A stretch of DNA of 64,000 nucleotides, from the NCBI RefSeq assembly GCF_025566985.1, contig NZ_JAOQJD010000004.1:1-64000 (forward strand), written 5' to 3'. The translations under genes were made by a program, and so were the position numbers. Of this stretch, positions 25,875 to 34,173 are shown in pieces. Under the pieces are notes generated by a model. The model made no database searches and was not told where the DNA came from. It was given only the letters and a program-made list of their open reading frames with translations. How positions within the stretch are numbered: position 1 is the first letter of the stretch; every line of letters begins with the position of its first letter. Source of the DNA: Aedoeadaptatus acetigenes (GTDB taxonomy: Bacteria > Bacillota > Clostridia > Tissierellales > Peptoniphilaceae).

Positions 25875-26051
25875 TTAGTCGACGATTTCAACCATGAAGT
25901 CTACTTTGTTGATCATGCCGCGAATTTGAGGGGTGTCCTGTTTTTCTACGACTTGACCGACTTTTCTGAGACCTAAGGCTTTGATCGTCCGTTTTTGTTT
26001 TTCGATTCTTCCGATGGGGCTTTTCTTGAGTTTAATTTTAATGGTACTCAT
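25875..26051 (-). CDS. rpmD: 50S ribosomal protein L30
   Basis: 58 residues, found by translating the gap between rpsE and rplO: it starts MSTIKIKLKKSPIGRIEKQ and has the typical RTIKALGLRKVGQ motif and DTPQIRGMINKV end. AAGGGGGACAAG precedes ATG 26051. Ten bp after rpsE. Confidence 0.95.
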   Translation of the reverse strand: MSTIKIKLKKSPIGRIEKQKRTIKALGLRKVGQVVEKQDTPQIRGMINKVDFMVEIVD

Positions 26052-26061
26052 CTTGTCCCCC

Positions 26062-26574
26062 TTATCCTAAAATTTCGTCGACACTTTTGCCGCGAAGTTT
26101 AGCTACATTTTCAACGGTCTTTAAGGACGTCAACCCTTCCATCGTGGCGTTCACGGTGTTTCTCGGATTTGAAGATCCGATGCTGTGGGTGTAGATGTCT
26201 TTAATCCCTGCAAGTTCACATACGGCACGCACGCTGCCGCCGGCGATAACGCCTGTACCGGGACGAGCCGGCTTCAGGAACACACGACCGGCACCGAAGA
26301 TGCCGGTGACTTCGTGGGGGATGGTGTTTCCGACCATATTAATCTTAACCATGTTTTTCTTAGCCGCTTGGCTACCCTTGCGAATGGCTTCGGGAACTTC
26401 CAGGGCCTTGCCTGTACCGATGCCGACACGACCGTTTCTGTCGCCGACGACGACGAGGGCAGAAAAACGCATATTACGACCGCCCTTGACGGTCTTTGCA
26501 ACACGGTTGATAGCAACGACTCTTTCGTCGAGTTCCGTGTCTCTATCTCTGGTATTGTTTTTCGTACGGTTCAA
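26062..26574 (-). CDS. rpsE: 30S ribosomal protein S5
   Basis: 170 residues, with the double-stranded-RNA-binding domain FSALVVVGDRNGRVGIGTGKALEVPEAI and the GTGVIAGGSVRAVCELAGI core. S5 supports decoding accuracy. The start is TTG (26572-26574) with AGGAGG seven bases upstream; no ATG is available, so the non-ATG start is real. Confidence 0.96.
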   Translation of the reverse strand: MNRTKNNTRDRDTELDERVVAINRVAKTVKGGRNMRFSALVVVGDRNGRVGIGTGKALEVPEAIRKGSQAAKKNMVKINMVGNTIPHEVTGIFGAGRVFLKPARPGTGVIAGGSVRAVCELAGIKDIYTHSIGSSNPRNTVNATMEGLTSLKTVENVAKLRGKSVDEILG

Positions 26575-26585
26575 TCTTTCCCTCC

Positions 26586-26948
26586 TTAGAACTTCAGTCC
26601 TGCTTCGCGAGCAGCTTCGGCTAAAGCGGCGATGCGACCGTGGTAGACGTAACCGGAGCGATCGAAAACAACTTCTTCGATGCCGTTTTCCTTTGCTTTC
26701 TTTCCGATTGCTTCACCGACGGCTTTGGCCGCTTCTACGTTCTTCGTGCTTTCCAGGTTCAAGGACTTGTCCAAGGTGGAAGCACTGGCTAATGTCTTTC
26801 CGTTTACATCGTCGATCAGTTGAGCGTATAAATGGTGCGCACTGCGGTAAATGGCAAGACGAGGTTTGGATTCCGTTCCGTTAATCTTCTGTCTGACGCG
26901 AATATGTCTCGCTTTTCGATTGCCTTGGCGATCAACTTTTTTAAACAA
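26586..26948 (-). CDS. rplR: 50S ribosomal protein L18
   Basis: 120 residues. RKARHIRVRQKI and the ending GYVYHGRIAALAEAAREAGLKF are diagnostic. L18 binds 5S rRNA with L5. The start is TTG (26946-26948) behind AAGGAGTGGAG, the second TTG start in neighbouring genes. Confidence 0.96.
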   Translation of the reverse strand: MFKKVDRQGNRKARHIRVRQKINGTESKPRLAIYRSAHHLYAQLIDDVNGKTLASASTLDKSLNLESTKNVEAAKAVGEAIGKKAKENGIEEVVFDRSGYVYHGRIAALAEAAREAGLKF

Positions 26949-26965
26949 AACACTCCACTCCTTTC

Positions 26966-27502
26966 TTACTTACCGGTCTTACCGACTTTTCTGCGTACGT
27001 ATTCGTCAACGTAGCGAATGCCCTTGCCCTTGTAAGGCTCCGGCGAACGGAAGCTGCGAATATAAGCGGCGTAAGCGCCGACTTTTTGCTTATCGATTCC
27101 CCGCACGATGATTTGCGTGTTGGACGGAACTTCGACTTCGATTCCTTCGGGATCTTCGAGTTCGATGGGGTGGGAGTGACCGAGGTTTAAGTTCAGCTTT
27201 TTGCCTTGCTTTTGCGCACGGTAACCGGTACCGATAATTTCCATTTGCTTTTCGTAGCCGTTGACGACGCCTTCGATGTTGTTGGCGATGAGGGTACGAT
27301 AAAGGCCGTGGAGGGCGCGAATGTTTTTGTTGTCGTTGGGACGCGTGACGACGACTTGATTGTCTTCGACGGCGACGGTAATGGCCGGATCGACTTCCGT
27401 TTGAAGGGCGCCCTTGGGGCCTTTCACTTCGACGATGTGGCCGTTGACCTTCACTTCAACGCCGGAAGGGATTTCGATGGGATTCTTTCCGATTCTGGAC
27501 AT
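26966..27502 (-). CDS. rplF: 50S ribosomal protein L6
   Basis: 178 residues in two related domains: MSRIGKNPIEIPSGVEV starts the first, and SHPIELEDPEGIEVEVPSNT...VRGIDKQKVGAYAAYIRS marks the second. C-terminal PEPYKGKGIRY..E.VRRKVGKTGK is conserved. L6 lies near the sarcin-ricin loop. AAGGAGTAAAAG precedes ATG 27502. Confidence 0.97.
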   Translation of the reverse strand: MSRIGKNPIEIPSGVEVKVNGHIVEVKGPKGALQTEVDPAITVAVEDNQVVVTRPNDNKNIRALHGLYRTLIANNIEGVVNGYEKQMEIIGTGYRAQKQGKKLNLNLGHSHPIELEDPEGIEVEVPSNTQIIVRGIDKQKVGAYAAYIRSFRSPEPYKGKGIRYVDEYVRRKVGKTGK

Positions 27503-27517
27503 CTTTTACTCCTTCCT

Positions 27518-27913
27518 TTACCAAACGTAGCAGAGAACTTCTCCGCCAACTTGTTCCTTGCGTGCATCGCGATCCGTCATAATGCCCTTGGATGTAGAGA
27601 TGACGGCAATGCCTAAGCCACCTAATACCTTGGGGATTTCCGTGTTCTTTGCATAGACGCGAAGACCGGGTTTGGAAATGCGCTTGATGCCGCTGATTAC
27701 TTTTTCGTCGTTTCTTCCGTATTTTAATTCTACATTAATTTTGCCTTGAGGTCCTTCTTCAAGCACGTCGTAGCCTTTAATATAGCCTTCCTCGAGAAGG
27801 ATACGGGCGATTTCCGCCTTCATTTTCGAAGCGGGAATCTCAACAGATTTATGTTTTGCATCGTTGCCATTACGGATTCTCGTAAGCATATCTGCAATAG
27901 GGTCTGTCATCAT
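27518..27913 (-). CDS. rpsH: 30S ribosomal protein S8
   Basis: 131 residues from ATG 27913 (MMTDPIADMLTRIRNGN), chosen because AAAGGAGG is eight bases upstream; a TTG two codons earlier is less likely. The C-terminal STSKGIMTDRDARKEQVGGEVLCYVW is diagnostic. S8 binds helix 21 of 16S rRNA and in many bacteria also regulates the spc operon. Confidence 0.96.
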   Translation of the reverse strand: MMTDPIADMLTRIRNGNDAKHKSVEIPASKMKAEIARILLEEGYIKGYDVLEEGPQGKINVELKYGRNDEKVISGIKRISKPGLRVYAKNTEIPKVLGGLGIAVISTSKGIMTDRDARKEQVGGEVLCYVW

Positions 27914-27938
27914 AATCAATTCCTCCTTTCGGTTAGCC

Positions 27939-28124
27939 TTACCAGCTTGCCTTTCTTACGCCGGGGATTTGCCCTGCGTAAGCCAGTTTACGGAAACAAA
28001 TTCTGCAAATACCGTATTTTCTCAGCACTGCGTGAGGGCGACCGCAAATCTTGCATCGGGTGTAGTTTCTGGCGCTGTACTTGTTTTTACGTTTTTGCTT
28101 CGCTACCATGGATTTCTTTGCCAC
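27939..28124 (-). CDS. rpsN: 30S ribosomal protein S14, zinc type (S14Z)
   Basis: 61 residues, the short zinc-binding form: CKIC (24-27) and CRIC (about 40-43) around GRPHAVLRKYGI. The start is GTG (28122-28124) with GGAGGG upstream. Three bp separate it from rplE. The short C+ form is typical of Gram-positive bacteria. Confidence 0.96.
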   Translation of the reverse strand: MAKKSMVAKQKRKNKYSARNYTRCKICGRPHAVLRKYGICRICFRKLAYAGQIPGVRKASW

Positions 28125-28127
28125 AGT

Positions 28128-28679
28128 TTAACCCTCCTTCTTTGCAAAAGGCATGCCCATCTTTTCAAGGAAGGACTTTGCCTCTTCGTCGGTTTCGGCG
28201 GTTGTCACGATGGTGATATCCATGCCGCGCAACGTGTCGATTTTATCGTATTCGATTTCCGGGAAAATCAATTGTTCTTTGAGTCCCAGAGCGTAGTTTC
28301 CTCTGCCGTCGAATGCCGTGGGCTTGATGCCGCGGAAGTCGCGAACGCGCGGCAGGGCGACGTTCATGAGCTTGTCGAGGAAATCATACATTCTGTCACC
28401 GCGCAGGGTAACTTTGCAACCGATGGCGCTGCCTTCACGCAATTTGAAGTTTGCGATGGACTTGCGCGCTTTGGTAATAATCGGTTTTTGGCCGGCGATT
28501 AAAGTCAAGTCGTTGACGGCACTTTCCAGTGCTTTCGGATTGTCCTTGGCTTCGCCCAGACCGATATTAATCACGACCTTTTCAAGGCGAGGAATTTGCA
28601 TGGTGTTGGCATACTTAAACTCGTCCATTAAAGCAGGTGCGACTTCGTTTTGGATTTTTTCTTTTAATCTCGATGTCAT
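28128..28679 (-). CDS. rplE: 50S ribosomal protein L5
   Basis: 183 residues from ATG 28679, six bases after GGAGG (a GTG one codon earlier is also in frame). Motifs QIPRLEKVVINIGLGEA, RGDRMYDFLDKLMNVALPRVRDFRG and FPEIEYDKIDTLRGMDITIVTTA identify L5, which binds 5S rRNA and contacts S13 and P-site tRNA. Confidence 0.96.
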   Translation of the reverse strand: MTSRLKEKIQNEVAPALMDEFKYANTMQIPRLEKVVINIGLGEAKDNPKALESAVNDLTLIAGQKPIITKARKSIANFKLREGSAIGCKVTLRGDRMYDFLDKLMNVALPRVRDFRGIKPTAFDGRGNYALGLKEQLIFPEIEYDKIDTLRGMDITIVTTAETDEEAKSFLEKMGMPFAKKEG

Positions 28680-28690
28680 CACAGGCCTCC

Positions 28691-29005
28691 TTACTTATCA
28701 GAAATCGTAGCGCCGGAGGACTTCAGGACACGTACCTTCTTGCCGTCTTTAAACTCGTAGCCGATGCGGCTTCTGGTGTTGGTCTTTGTATCGTAATACA
28801 TGACATTGGATACGTGGATCGGTGCTTCAACCTTGTTGATGCCACCGGGATTTTGCGGTCCTCTCGGTTTTTCGTGTTTCGTCACGATGTTGACACCTTC
28901 GACGACAACGCGGTCAAGTTTGGGAAGGGTGCGAACGACCTTGCCTTTTTTGCCTTTGTCCTTGCCGGAAATGACTTCGACGGTATCTCCTTTTTTGATG
29001 CGCAT
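28691..29005 (-). CDS. rplX: 50S ribosomal protein L24
   Basis: 104 residues, with the KOW motif KKGDTVEVISGKDKGKKGKVV at the N-terminus and the ESKVEAPIHVSNVMYYD-like core. L24 is an assembly initiator near the exit tunnel. AAGGAGGTGG lies upstream of ATG 29005; 14 bp after rplN. Confidence 0.96.
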   Translation of the reverse strand: MRIKKGDTVEVISGKDKGKKGKVVRTLPKLDRVVVEGVNIVTKHEKPRGPQNPGGINKVEAPIHVSNVMYYDTKTNTRSRIGYEFKDGKKVRVLKSSGATISDK

Positions 29006-29019
29006 TCTATGCCACCTCC

Positions 29020-29388
29020 TTAAAGAACTTCCGGAGCCAAGGAGATAATACGCATAAAGTTTTCTCCTCTGAGCTCACGGGTTACCGGCCCGAAAATACG
29101 GGTACCTTGGGGATTTTTATCGTCCTTAATGATGACGGCTGCGTTGTCGTCGAACTTAATGTAGGTTCCGTCGGGACGACGAATGCCTTTTTTCGAACGA
29201 ACGATGACCGCCTTGACGACGGCACCTTTTTTGACAACGCCACCGGGTGTTGCGTGTTTGACGGAGCAAACGACGATGTCGCCAATGTTGGCATAGTGAC
29301 GGTTCGTGCCGCCTAATACCTTGATGACGCCCAGTTCTCTTGCGCCGGAGTTGTCAGCAACTCTTAATCTGGTTTCTTGTTGAATCAT
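29020..29388 (-). CDS. rplN: 50S ribosomal protein L14
   Basis: 122 residues, the invariant L14 length. MIQQETRLRVADNSGARELGVIKVLGG and the end RIFGPVTRELRGENFMRIISLAPEVL are diagnostic. L14 forms an intersubunit bridge and is the docking site of the silencing factor RsfS. Confidence 0.97.
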   Translation of the reverse strand: MIQQETRLRVADNSGARELGVIKVLGGTNRHYANIGDIVVCSVKHATPGGVVKKGAVVKAVIVRSKKGIRRPDGTYIKFDDNAAVIIKDDKNPQGTRIFGPVTRELRGENFMRIISLAPEVL

Positions 29389-29401
29389 CCCGAGAACCTC
29401 C

Positions 29402-29656
29402 TTATTTCGCTTTTTCTACGATTTGGACGAGGCGGAATCTCTTATCCTTCGAAAGGGGACGTGTCTCCATTGCGCGTACGGTATCGCCGACACTTGCTTC
29501 GTTGTTCTCGTCGTGCACCTTGTATTTCTTCGTGTTTTTGAATCGTTTATTGTAAATCGGGTGACTCTTGAAGGTCTCGACGGCGACGACAATCGTCTTG
29601 TCCATGGCATCGCTTACGACCTTACCGGAGATCACTTTTCGTTGATTTCTTTCCAT
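29402..29656 (-). CDS. rpsQ: 30S ribosomal protein S17
   Basis: 84 residues, OB fold: GKVVSDAMDKTIVVAVETFKSHPIY and VGDTVRAMETRPLSKDKRFRLVQIV are typical. S17 is a primary 16S rRNA binder. Three bp after rpmC, 13 bp before rplN. Confidence 0.97.
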   Translation of the reverse strand: MERNQRKVISGKVVSDAMDKTIVVAVETFKSHPIYNKRFKNTKKYKVHDENNEASVGDTVRAMETRPLSKDKRFRLVQIVEKAK

Positions 29657-29659
29657 AAG

Positions 29660-29866
29660 TTACGCCTCCTTTTCCATGTTGAGCTCGCGCTCTCTTTGGA
29701 TGGTCTTAACCCGCGCGATGTCTTTCTTCACGCTTTTAATGGTGGACGGATTGTCTAGTTGACCTGTTGCAAGTTGAAAGCGAAGGTTAAAGAGCTCGTT
29801 CTTCAACTCGGACACCTTTTTATTCAGCTCGTCACCGGATAAATTGCGGATGTCTTTAATTTTCAT
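29660..29866 (-). CDS. rpmC: 50S ribosomal protein L29
   Basis: 68 residues from ATG 29866 (MKIKDIRNLSGDEL), the normal L29 start; an upstream in-frame start at 29881 would add five residues. The helical pattern ELKNELFNLRFQLATGQLDNPSTIKSVKKDIARVKTI is diagnostic. It overlaps rplP by 11 bp. L29 borders the exit tunnel and binds SRP and trigger factor. Confidence 0.95.
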   Translation of the reverse strand: MKIKDIRNLSGDELNKKVSELKNELFNLRFQLATGQLDNPSTIKSVKKDIARVKTIQRERELNMEKEA

Positions 29867-30296
29867 TGCTATCGCCCTCACTTTCTTCCTTATTCTTGGC
29901 GATAAAACGCGTTTTGATGGGAAGCTTCATGGCTGCGAGACGCATGGCTTCTCTGGCAACTTCTTCTTCGACGCCACCCAGTTCAAACAGAACGCGGCCC
30001 GGTTTTACGACGGCTACCCAGTATTCGGGTGCCCCTTTACCGGAACCCATACGGGTTTCAGCCGGCTTTTCGGTAACCGGTTTGTCGGGGAATACTTTGA
30101 TCCAGATGTTCCCGCCACGACGAATGTAGCGGGTCATGGCACGACGTGCGGCCTCGATTTGATTGGAAGTGATCCAGGTCGGTTCCAATGCTTGGATGCC
30201 AAATTCACCGTAGGTGAGCGTATTGCCTCTGTGCGCAACACCTTTCATTCTCCCGCGATGTTGTCTCCGATATTTTACTCTTTTCGGCATTAACAT
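29856..30296 (-). CDS. rplP: 50S ribosomal protein L16
   Basis: 146 residues: MLMPKRVKYRRQHRGRMKG start and the GSGKGAPEYWVAVVKPGRVLFE segment are signatures. L16 helps form the A-site and CCA-end environment. GGAGGAAAG precedes ATG 30296. Confidence 0.97.
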   Translation of the reverse strand: MLMPKRVKYRRQHRGRMKGVAHRGNTLTYGEFGIQALEPTWITSNQIEAARRAMTRYIRRGGNIWIKVFPDKPVTEKPAETRMGSGKGAPEYWVAVVKPGRVLFELGGVEEEVAREAMRLAAMKLPIKTRFIAKNKEESEGDSNEN

Positions 30297-30313
30297 AGTG
30301 CTTTCCTCCTCAC

Positions 30314-31051
30314 TTACCGTCTATCTTGGCCTTGGCCTTGATTTCTGCGGTTGCCCCCGCGGCGCTTGTCGTTGTTGCCGCGACGTCTGTTGTCTCGACG
30401 ATTTCTGCGTCCTTGAGGCGCTTCGGGGAGAACTTCTCCCTTATAGAGCCATACCTTGACGCCGATCTTGCCGTAAGTCGTGTCCGCTTCGGCAAAACCG
30501 TAATCGATGTCTGCGCGTAAGGTTTGAAGGGGGATGGTACCTTCGCTGTAGCCTTCGCGACGGGCCATGTCGGCGCCGCCTAAACGGCCGGAGCATTGGG
30601 TACGGATTCCCTTTACGCCTAAGCGCATAACCCGTTGGATGGTTTGTTTCATGGCACGACGGAAGGCGACGCGGCGTTCCAATTGTGCTGCAATGTTTTC
30701 GGCGATTAAAGTCGCATCCAGGTCGGGATTTTTGATTTCATCGACGTTGATGACGACGCTTCTGCCGGTTAATTTTTCAAGCGCTTGGCGAAGTTCTTCC
30801 ACGCCGGTGCCGCCGCGGCCGATGACCATGCCCGGCTTTGCCGTGGAGATGGAAATCTTTACTTTGTTGGCAGCCCGTTCGATTTCGATGCGGGAAACGC
30901 CTGCTTGGAATAAATTCTTCTTGATGTATTTACGAATTTCGTTGTCTTCGACGAGGAGATCTCCAAAGTCTTTTTTGTCGGCATACCATTTGGAATCCCA
31001 ATCTTTAATGATCCCTACACGAAGACCGTGCGGATTTACTTTTTGACCCAT
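30314..31051 (-). CDS. rpsC: 30S ribosomal protein S3
   Basis: 245 residues. N-terminal MGQKVNPHGLRVGII, a KH domain with the PGMVIGRGGTGVEELR loop (about 72-90) and the C-terminal GVKGIRTQCSGRLGGADMAR domain. The last about 32 residues form an Arg/Gly/Asn-rich tail. S3 lines the mRNA entry channel and has helicase-related roles. Overlaps nothing; 14 bp after rplV. Confidence 0.97.
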   Translation of the reverse strand: MGQKVNPHGLRVGIIKDWDSKWYADKKDFGDLLVEDNEIRKYIKKNLFQAGVSRIEIERAANKVKISISTAKPGMVIGRGGTGVEELRQALEKLTGRSVVINVDEIKNPDLDATLIAENIAAQLERRVAFRRAMKQTIQRVMRLGVKGIRTQCSGRLGGADMARREGYSEGTIPLQTLRADIDYGFAEADTTYGKIGVKVWLYKGEVLPEAPQGRRNRRDNRRRGNNDKRRGGNRRNQGQGQDRR

Positions 31052-31065
31052 TCTTCTCCCCCTTA

Positions 31066-31401
31066 TTATTCTCTTTCGGAAACGACAACGCCGATGTGGC
31101 TGGAGCGCTTCAGAATCGGATACGCCATGCCCTTTGCTTTGGGGCGGTAACGTTTCATCGTCGGACCGTCGTTTGCGTAAGCTTCCTTAACAATGAGATC
31201 TTCACGATCCAAGTTCAGGTTGTTTTCCGCATTGGCGACGGCGGAGTGAAGAACTTTATAAAGTTCACGGGCGCCGCGCTTCGGTGTGAATTTCAGAAGC
31301 GCCAGGGCTTCATCCACTTGTTTGCCGCGAATTTCCGCGCAAATGAAGTTGACCTTCAAAGGAGAAATGCGTACGTATTTTGCAATTGCTCTTGCTTCCA
31401 T
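31066..31401 (-). CDS. rplV: 50S ribosomal protein L22
   Basis: 111 residues. YVRISPLKVNFICAEIRGK and the C-terminal beta-hairpin GPTMKRYRPKAKGMAYPILKRSSHIGVVV, which reaches into the exit tunnel and is where macrolide-resistance changes occur. No such change can be judged here. 13 bp after rpsS. Confidence 0.97.
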   Translation of the reverse strand: MEARAIAKYVRISPLKVNFICAEIRGKQVDEALALLKFTPKRGARELYKVLHSAVANAENNLNLDREDLIVKEAYANDGPTMKRYRPKAKGMAYPILKRSSHIGVVVSERE

Positions 31402-31414
31402 TCGTTACTCCTCC

Positions 31415-31693
31415 TTACATTCTCGTGGTTTTTTCGCCGCCGCCGTGACCGCGGAAAGTGCGAGTCATGACGAATTCGCCGAGTTTGTGGCCGACCATAT
31501 CTTCGGTGATGTAGATCGGTACGTGTTTTCTACCGTCGTGAACGGCGATGGTGTGGGACACCATTTCCGGGAAGATCGTCGAACGACGAGACCAAGTTTT
31601 TACCACTTCTTTTTTGTTTGCTTCGTTGAGGGCGTCAATTTTCTTCAACAGATGTTCATCTGCGAAAGGGCCCTTTTTAATGGATCTGGACAT
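31415..31693 (-). CDS. rpsS: 30S ribosomal protein S19
   Basis: 92 residues: MSRSIKKGPFADEHLLKKI start and TWSRRSTIFPEMVSHTIAVHDGRKHVPIYI core, then KLGEFVMTRTFRGHGG. S19 sits in the subunit head with S13. 14 bp after rplB. Confidence 0.97.
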   Translation of the reverse strand: MSRSIKKGPFADEHLLKKIDALNEANKKEVVKTWSRRSTIFPEMVSHTIAVHDGRKHVPIYITEDMVGHKLGEFVMTRTFRGHGGGEKTTRM

Positions 31694-31707
31694 TGCTTCC
31701 TCCTCCC

Positions 31708-32538
31708 TTATTTCGTTCTACGACGAACGATGTAACGATCGCTCTTCTTGTTTTTCTTACGCGTCTTAAGACCCAGTGCCTTCTTACCCCAAGGTGTCAT
31801 CGGGGACGGACGACCGATGGGGGTACGACCTTCACCACCGCCGTGGGGGTGATCAACCGGGTTCATTGCGGAACCGCGGACGTGGGGACGAATACCTAAG
31901 TGGCGTTTCTTCCCGGCCTTACCTAAGTTAATCAGTTCGTGGCTGATGTTTCCGACGGTGCCGACGGTGGCGCGGCAGTTGACGCTGACGCGGCGGTATT
32001 CGCCGGAGGGCAGACGGAGTTGAGCCATCGTGCCTTCTTTTGCGGAAAGTTGTGCCGAGGTGCCGGCTGCGCGAGCGATTTGGCCGCCCTTGCCGGGGGT
32101 CATTTCAATGTTGTGCACCGTAGTACCGACGGGAATGGCGTGCAAGGGAAGGGCGTTACCGATTTTAATGTCGGCATCTTCGCCGGATTCCACTTTGTCG
32201 CCGACCTTTAATCCCTTCGGGGCTAAGATGTAGCGCTTTTCGCCGTCTGCGTAGTTTAACAGGGCGATGTAGGACGTACGGTTCGGGTCGTATTCGATTT
32301 GTGCAACCTTTGCGGGTACGCCGTCTTTGGCGCGCTTAAAGTCGATGATTCTGTATTTTTTCGCAGCGCCGCCGCCTCTATGGCGACTGGTGATGCGACC
32401 GTGTGCATTGCGGCCGGCCGATTTATTGAGGCTGACGACCAAGCTTTTTTCAGGTTTGCTTCTGGTAATTTCTTCGAAACTGGCGACGGTCATGCCTCTG
32501 CGGCCGTTCGTCGTCGGTTTATATCTTTTGATCTCCAT
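31708..32538 (-). CDS. rplB: 50S ribosomal protein L2
   Basis: 276 residues. The conserved MNPVDHPHGGGEGR loop near the peptidyl-transferase centre (His near 229) and the N-terminal SAGRNAHGRITSRHRGGG are intact. L2 is needed for subunit joining and peptidyl transfer. 18 bp after rplW. Confidence 0.97.
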   Translation of the reverse strand: MEIKRYKPTTNGRRGMTVASFEEITRSKPEKSLVVSLNKSAGRNAHGRITSRHRGGGAAKKYRIIDFKRAKDGVPAKVAQIEYDPNRTSYIALLNYADGEKRYILAPKGLKVGDKVESGEDADIKIGNALPLHAIPVGTTVHNIEMTPGKGGQIARAAGTSAQLSAKEGTMAQLRLPSGEYRRVSVNCRATVGTVGNISHELINLGKAGKKRHLGIRPHVRGSAMNPVDHPHGGGEGRTPIGRPSPMTPWGKKALGLKTRKKNKKSDRYIVRRRTK

Positions 32539-32556
32539 GAATGTCCCTCCTTAGGC

Positions 32557-32847
32557 TTATTGCATGCTGTCGAAGAATTCAATCGGTTGGGAATCATCCG
32601 TTAAGGTGACGATGGCTTTCTTCCAGTTGGGACGCTTGCCTACATTCATGCCTTGACGTTTGACTTTGCCTGTCATGTTCATCGTGTTGACCTTGGCTAC
32701 CTTGACGGAGAAGATCGCTTCGATGGCTTTTTTGATTTCCGATTTGTTGCTCGTCTTCGCTACTTCAAAGGTGTACTTGTTATTTTCCATGTCCATCATG
32801 GATTGTTCAGTAATGATAGGACGAATGATGATATCAAAGTTTTTCAT
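32557..32847 (-). CDS. rplW: 50S ribosomal protein L23
   Basis: 96 residues: IIRPIITEQSMMDMENNKYTFEVAKTSNKSEIKKAIEAIF is the L23 signature, with KVNTMNM..KVKRQG in the tunnel-facing loop. L23 is the docking site for trigger factor and SRP. Its ATG overlaps the rplD stop by one base. Confidence 0.97.
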   Translation of the reverse strand: MKNFDIIIRPIITEQSMMDMENNKYTFEVAKTSNKSEIKKAIEAIFSVKVAKVNTMNMTGKVKRQGMNVGKRPNWKKAIVTLTDDSQPIEFFDSMQ

Positions 32848-33470
32848 TAGTTATACACCTCCACGATTTTGTCCAGCGCATCCTTGGTGAGGATCAGGGA
32901 GTCGTATTTTAAGATGTCGTAAACATTCATGGTGCCGACCGTAGAAACTTCTGCATTCGGAAGGTTTCTTGCACTTAATACGACGTTTTTGTCGCTATCT
33001 GCCGTGACGATCAATGCCTTCTTGGCGGCGCCCATGTTTTTAAGCGCTTCGCTTAATGCCTTGGTCTTGGGTGCTTCCAGCGCCAGTTGATCGACGACGA
33101 TGAGTTCTTTTTCTTGAACCTTGGAAGTCAAAACGGATTTCATGGCCAAACGACGAACCTTTTTCGGGGTCGTGTAGCGGTAGCTTCTCGGCTTCGGTGC
33201 AAAGACGATGCCGCCGCCGCGCCATTGAGGCGAACGGATGGAGCCTTGTCTTGCACGGCCCGTACCCTTTTGTCTCCAGGGTTTCTTGCCGCCGCCGCGA
33301 ACCTCTGCGCGAGTTTTGGCGGACTGTGTACCTTGACGTCTGTTGGCCAGAATATTCTTTACGACCAAATAGACGACGTGTTCGTTAATTTCTACATTAA
33401 AGATATCGTCGGAAAGTTCGATTTCTTCTAAGGACTTGCCGGCCATATCTATCATTTGGAACTTAGTCAT
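32847..33470 (-). CDS. rplD: 50S ribosomal protein L4
   Basis: 207 residues. The tunnel loop GGGKKPWRQKGTGRARQGSIRSPQWRGGG (about 65-93) is intact. In many bacteria L4 represses the S10 operon by binding its leader; the leader here also has an attenuator-like hairpin (34571-34609). 20 bp after rplC. Confidence 0.97.
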   Translation of the reverse strand: MTKFQMIDMAGKSLEEIELSDDIFNVEINEHVVYLVVKNILANRRQGTQSAKTRAEVRGGGKKPWRQKGTGRARQGSIRSPQWRGGGIVFAPKPRSYRYTTPKKVRRLAMKSVLTSKVQEKELIVVDQLALEAPKTKALSEALKNMGAAKKALIVTADSDKNVVLSARNLPNAEVSTVGTMNVYDILKYDSLILTKDALDKIVEVYN

Positions 33471-33490
33471 TATTCGTGTCCTCCTCTCGC

Positions 33491-34123
33491 TTATTTACCG
33501 CTTTTAACCGTGGCACGAACGCGAACGAGTCCGTTTTTCGGTCCGGGAACGGCACCTTTAATTAAAAGGAAGTTGTTGTCGGCATCGACACGTACAACTT
33601 CGAGGTTTTGAACGGTGACACGTTCATTCCCCATGCGTCCCATCATGCGGTGGCCCTTCCATACGCGACCCGGGTAGGATGCAGCACCCATACCACCGGG
33701 CATTCTGTGGAATTTCGAGCCGTGGGTTTCACGACCGCGACCGAAGTTGTGGCGCTTAATGAGACCTGCGGTCCCTTTACCCTTGCTGGTACCGGTGACA
33801 TCGACCTTGTCGCCTTCTTCGAAAACGGTGACGTTCAACTCGTCGCCGACGTTGAAGTCTTCGCCTTCAGCCAAGGGGAATTCGCGGAGCACCCGTTTGT
33901 ATTCCACACCGGCCTTGTCGAAGTGGCCCTTCAAGGGTTTGTTGACGCGTTTTTCTTTTACGGCGCCGGTGGCGACTTGAATCGCTTCGTAACCGTCGAT
34001 GTCCGTGGTCTTTCTTTGAACGACCACTTGGGGTTCAACCGCCACGACGGTGACGGGAACTTGTACGCCTTCTTCGGTAAAGATTTGGGTCATGCCAATC
34101 TTTTTACCCAATGCATATTTCAT
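33491..34123 (-). CDS. rplC: 50S ribosomal protein L3
   Basis: 210 residues: MKYALGKKIGMTQIFTEEG start, GTSKGKGTAGLIKRHNFGRGRETHGSK and MPGGMGAASYPGRVWKGHRMMGRMG, which reach the peptidyl-transferase centre. 50 bp separate it from rpsJ, including a perfect palindrome (34144-34158). ATG 34123 follows GGAGG. Confidence 0.97.
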   Translation of the reverse strand: MKYALGKKIGMTQIFTEEGVQVPVTVVAVEPQVVVQRKTTDIDGYEAIQVATGAVKEKRVNKPLKGHFDKAGVEYKRVLREFPLAEGEDFNVGDELNVTVFEEGDKVDVTGTSKGKGTAGLIKRHNFGRGRETHGSKFHRMPGGMGAASYPGRVWKGHRMMGRMGNERVTVQNLEVVRVDADNNFLLIKGAVPGPKNGLVRVRATVKSGK

Positions 34124-34143
34124 AAAATACCTCCATTACAGCG

Positions 34144-34158
34144 GATTGCCTGGCAATC
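34144..34158. repeat. 15-bp palindrome between rpsJ and rplC
   Basis: GATTGCC-T-GGCAATC, a perfect inverted repeat in the only sizeable gap of the S10 section. The single-base spacer must open to form a loop in RNA. It could be a processing or protein site; no T-run follows, so it is not a terminator. Confidence 0.45.
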
Positions 34159-34173
34159 ATATAGTCCGACAGC

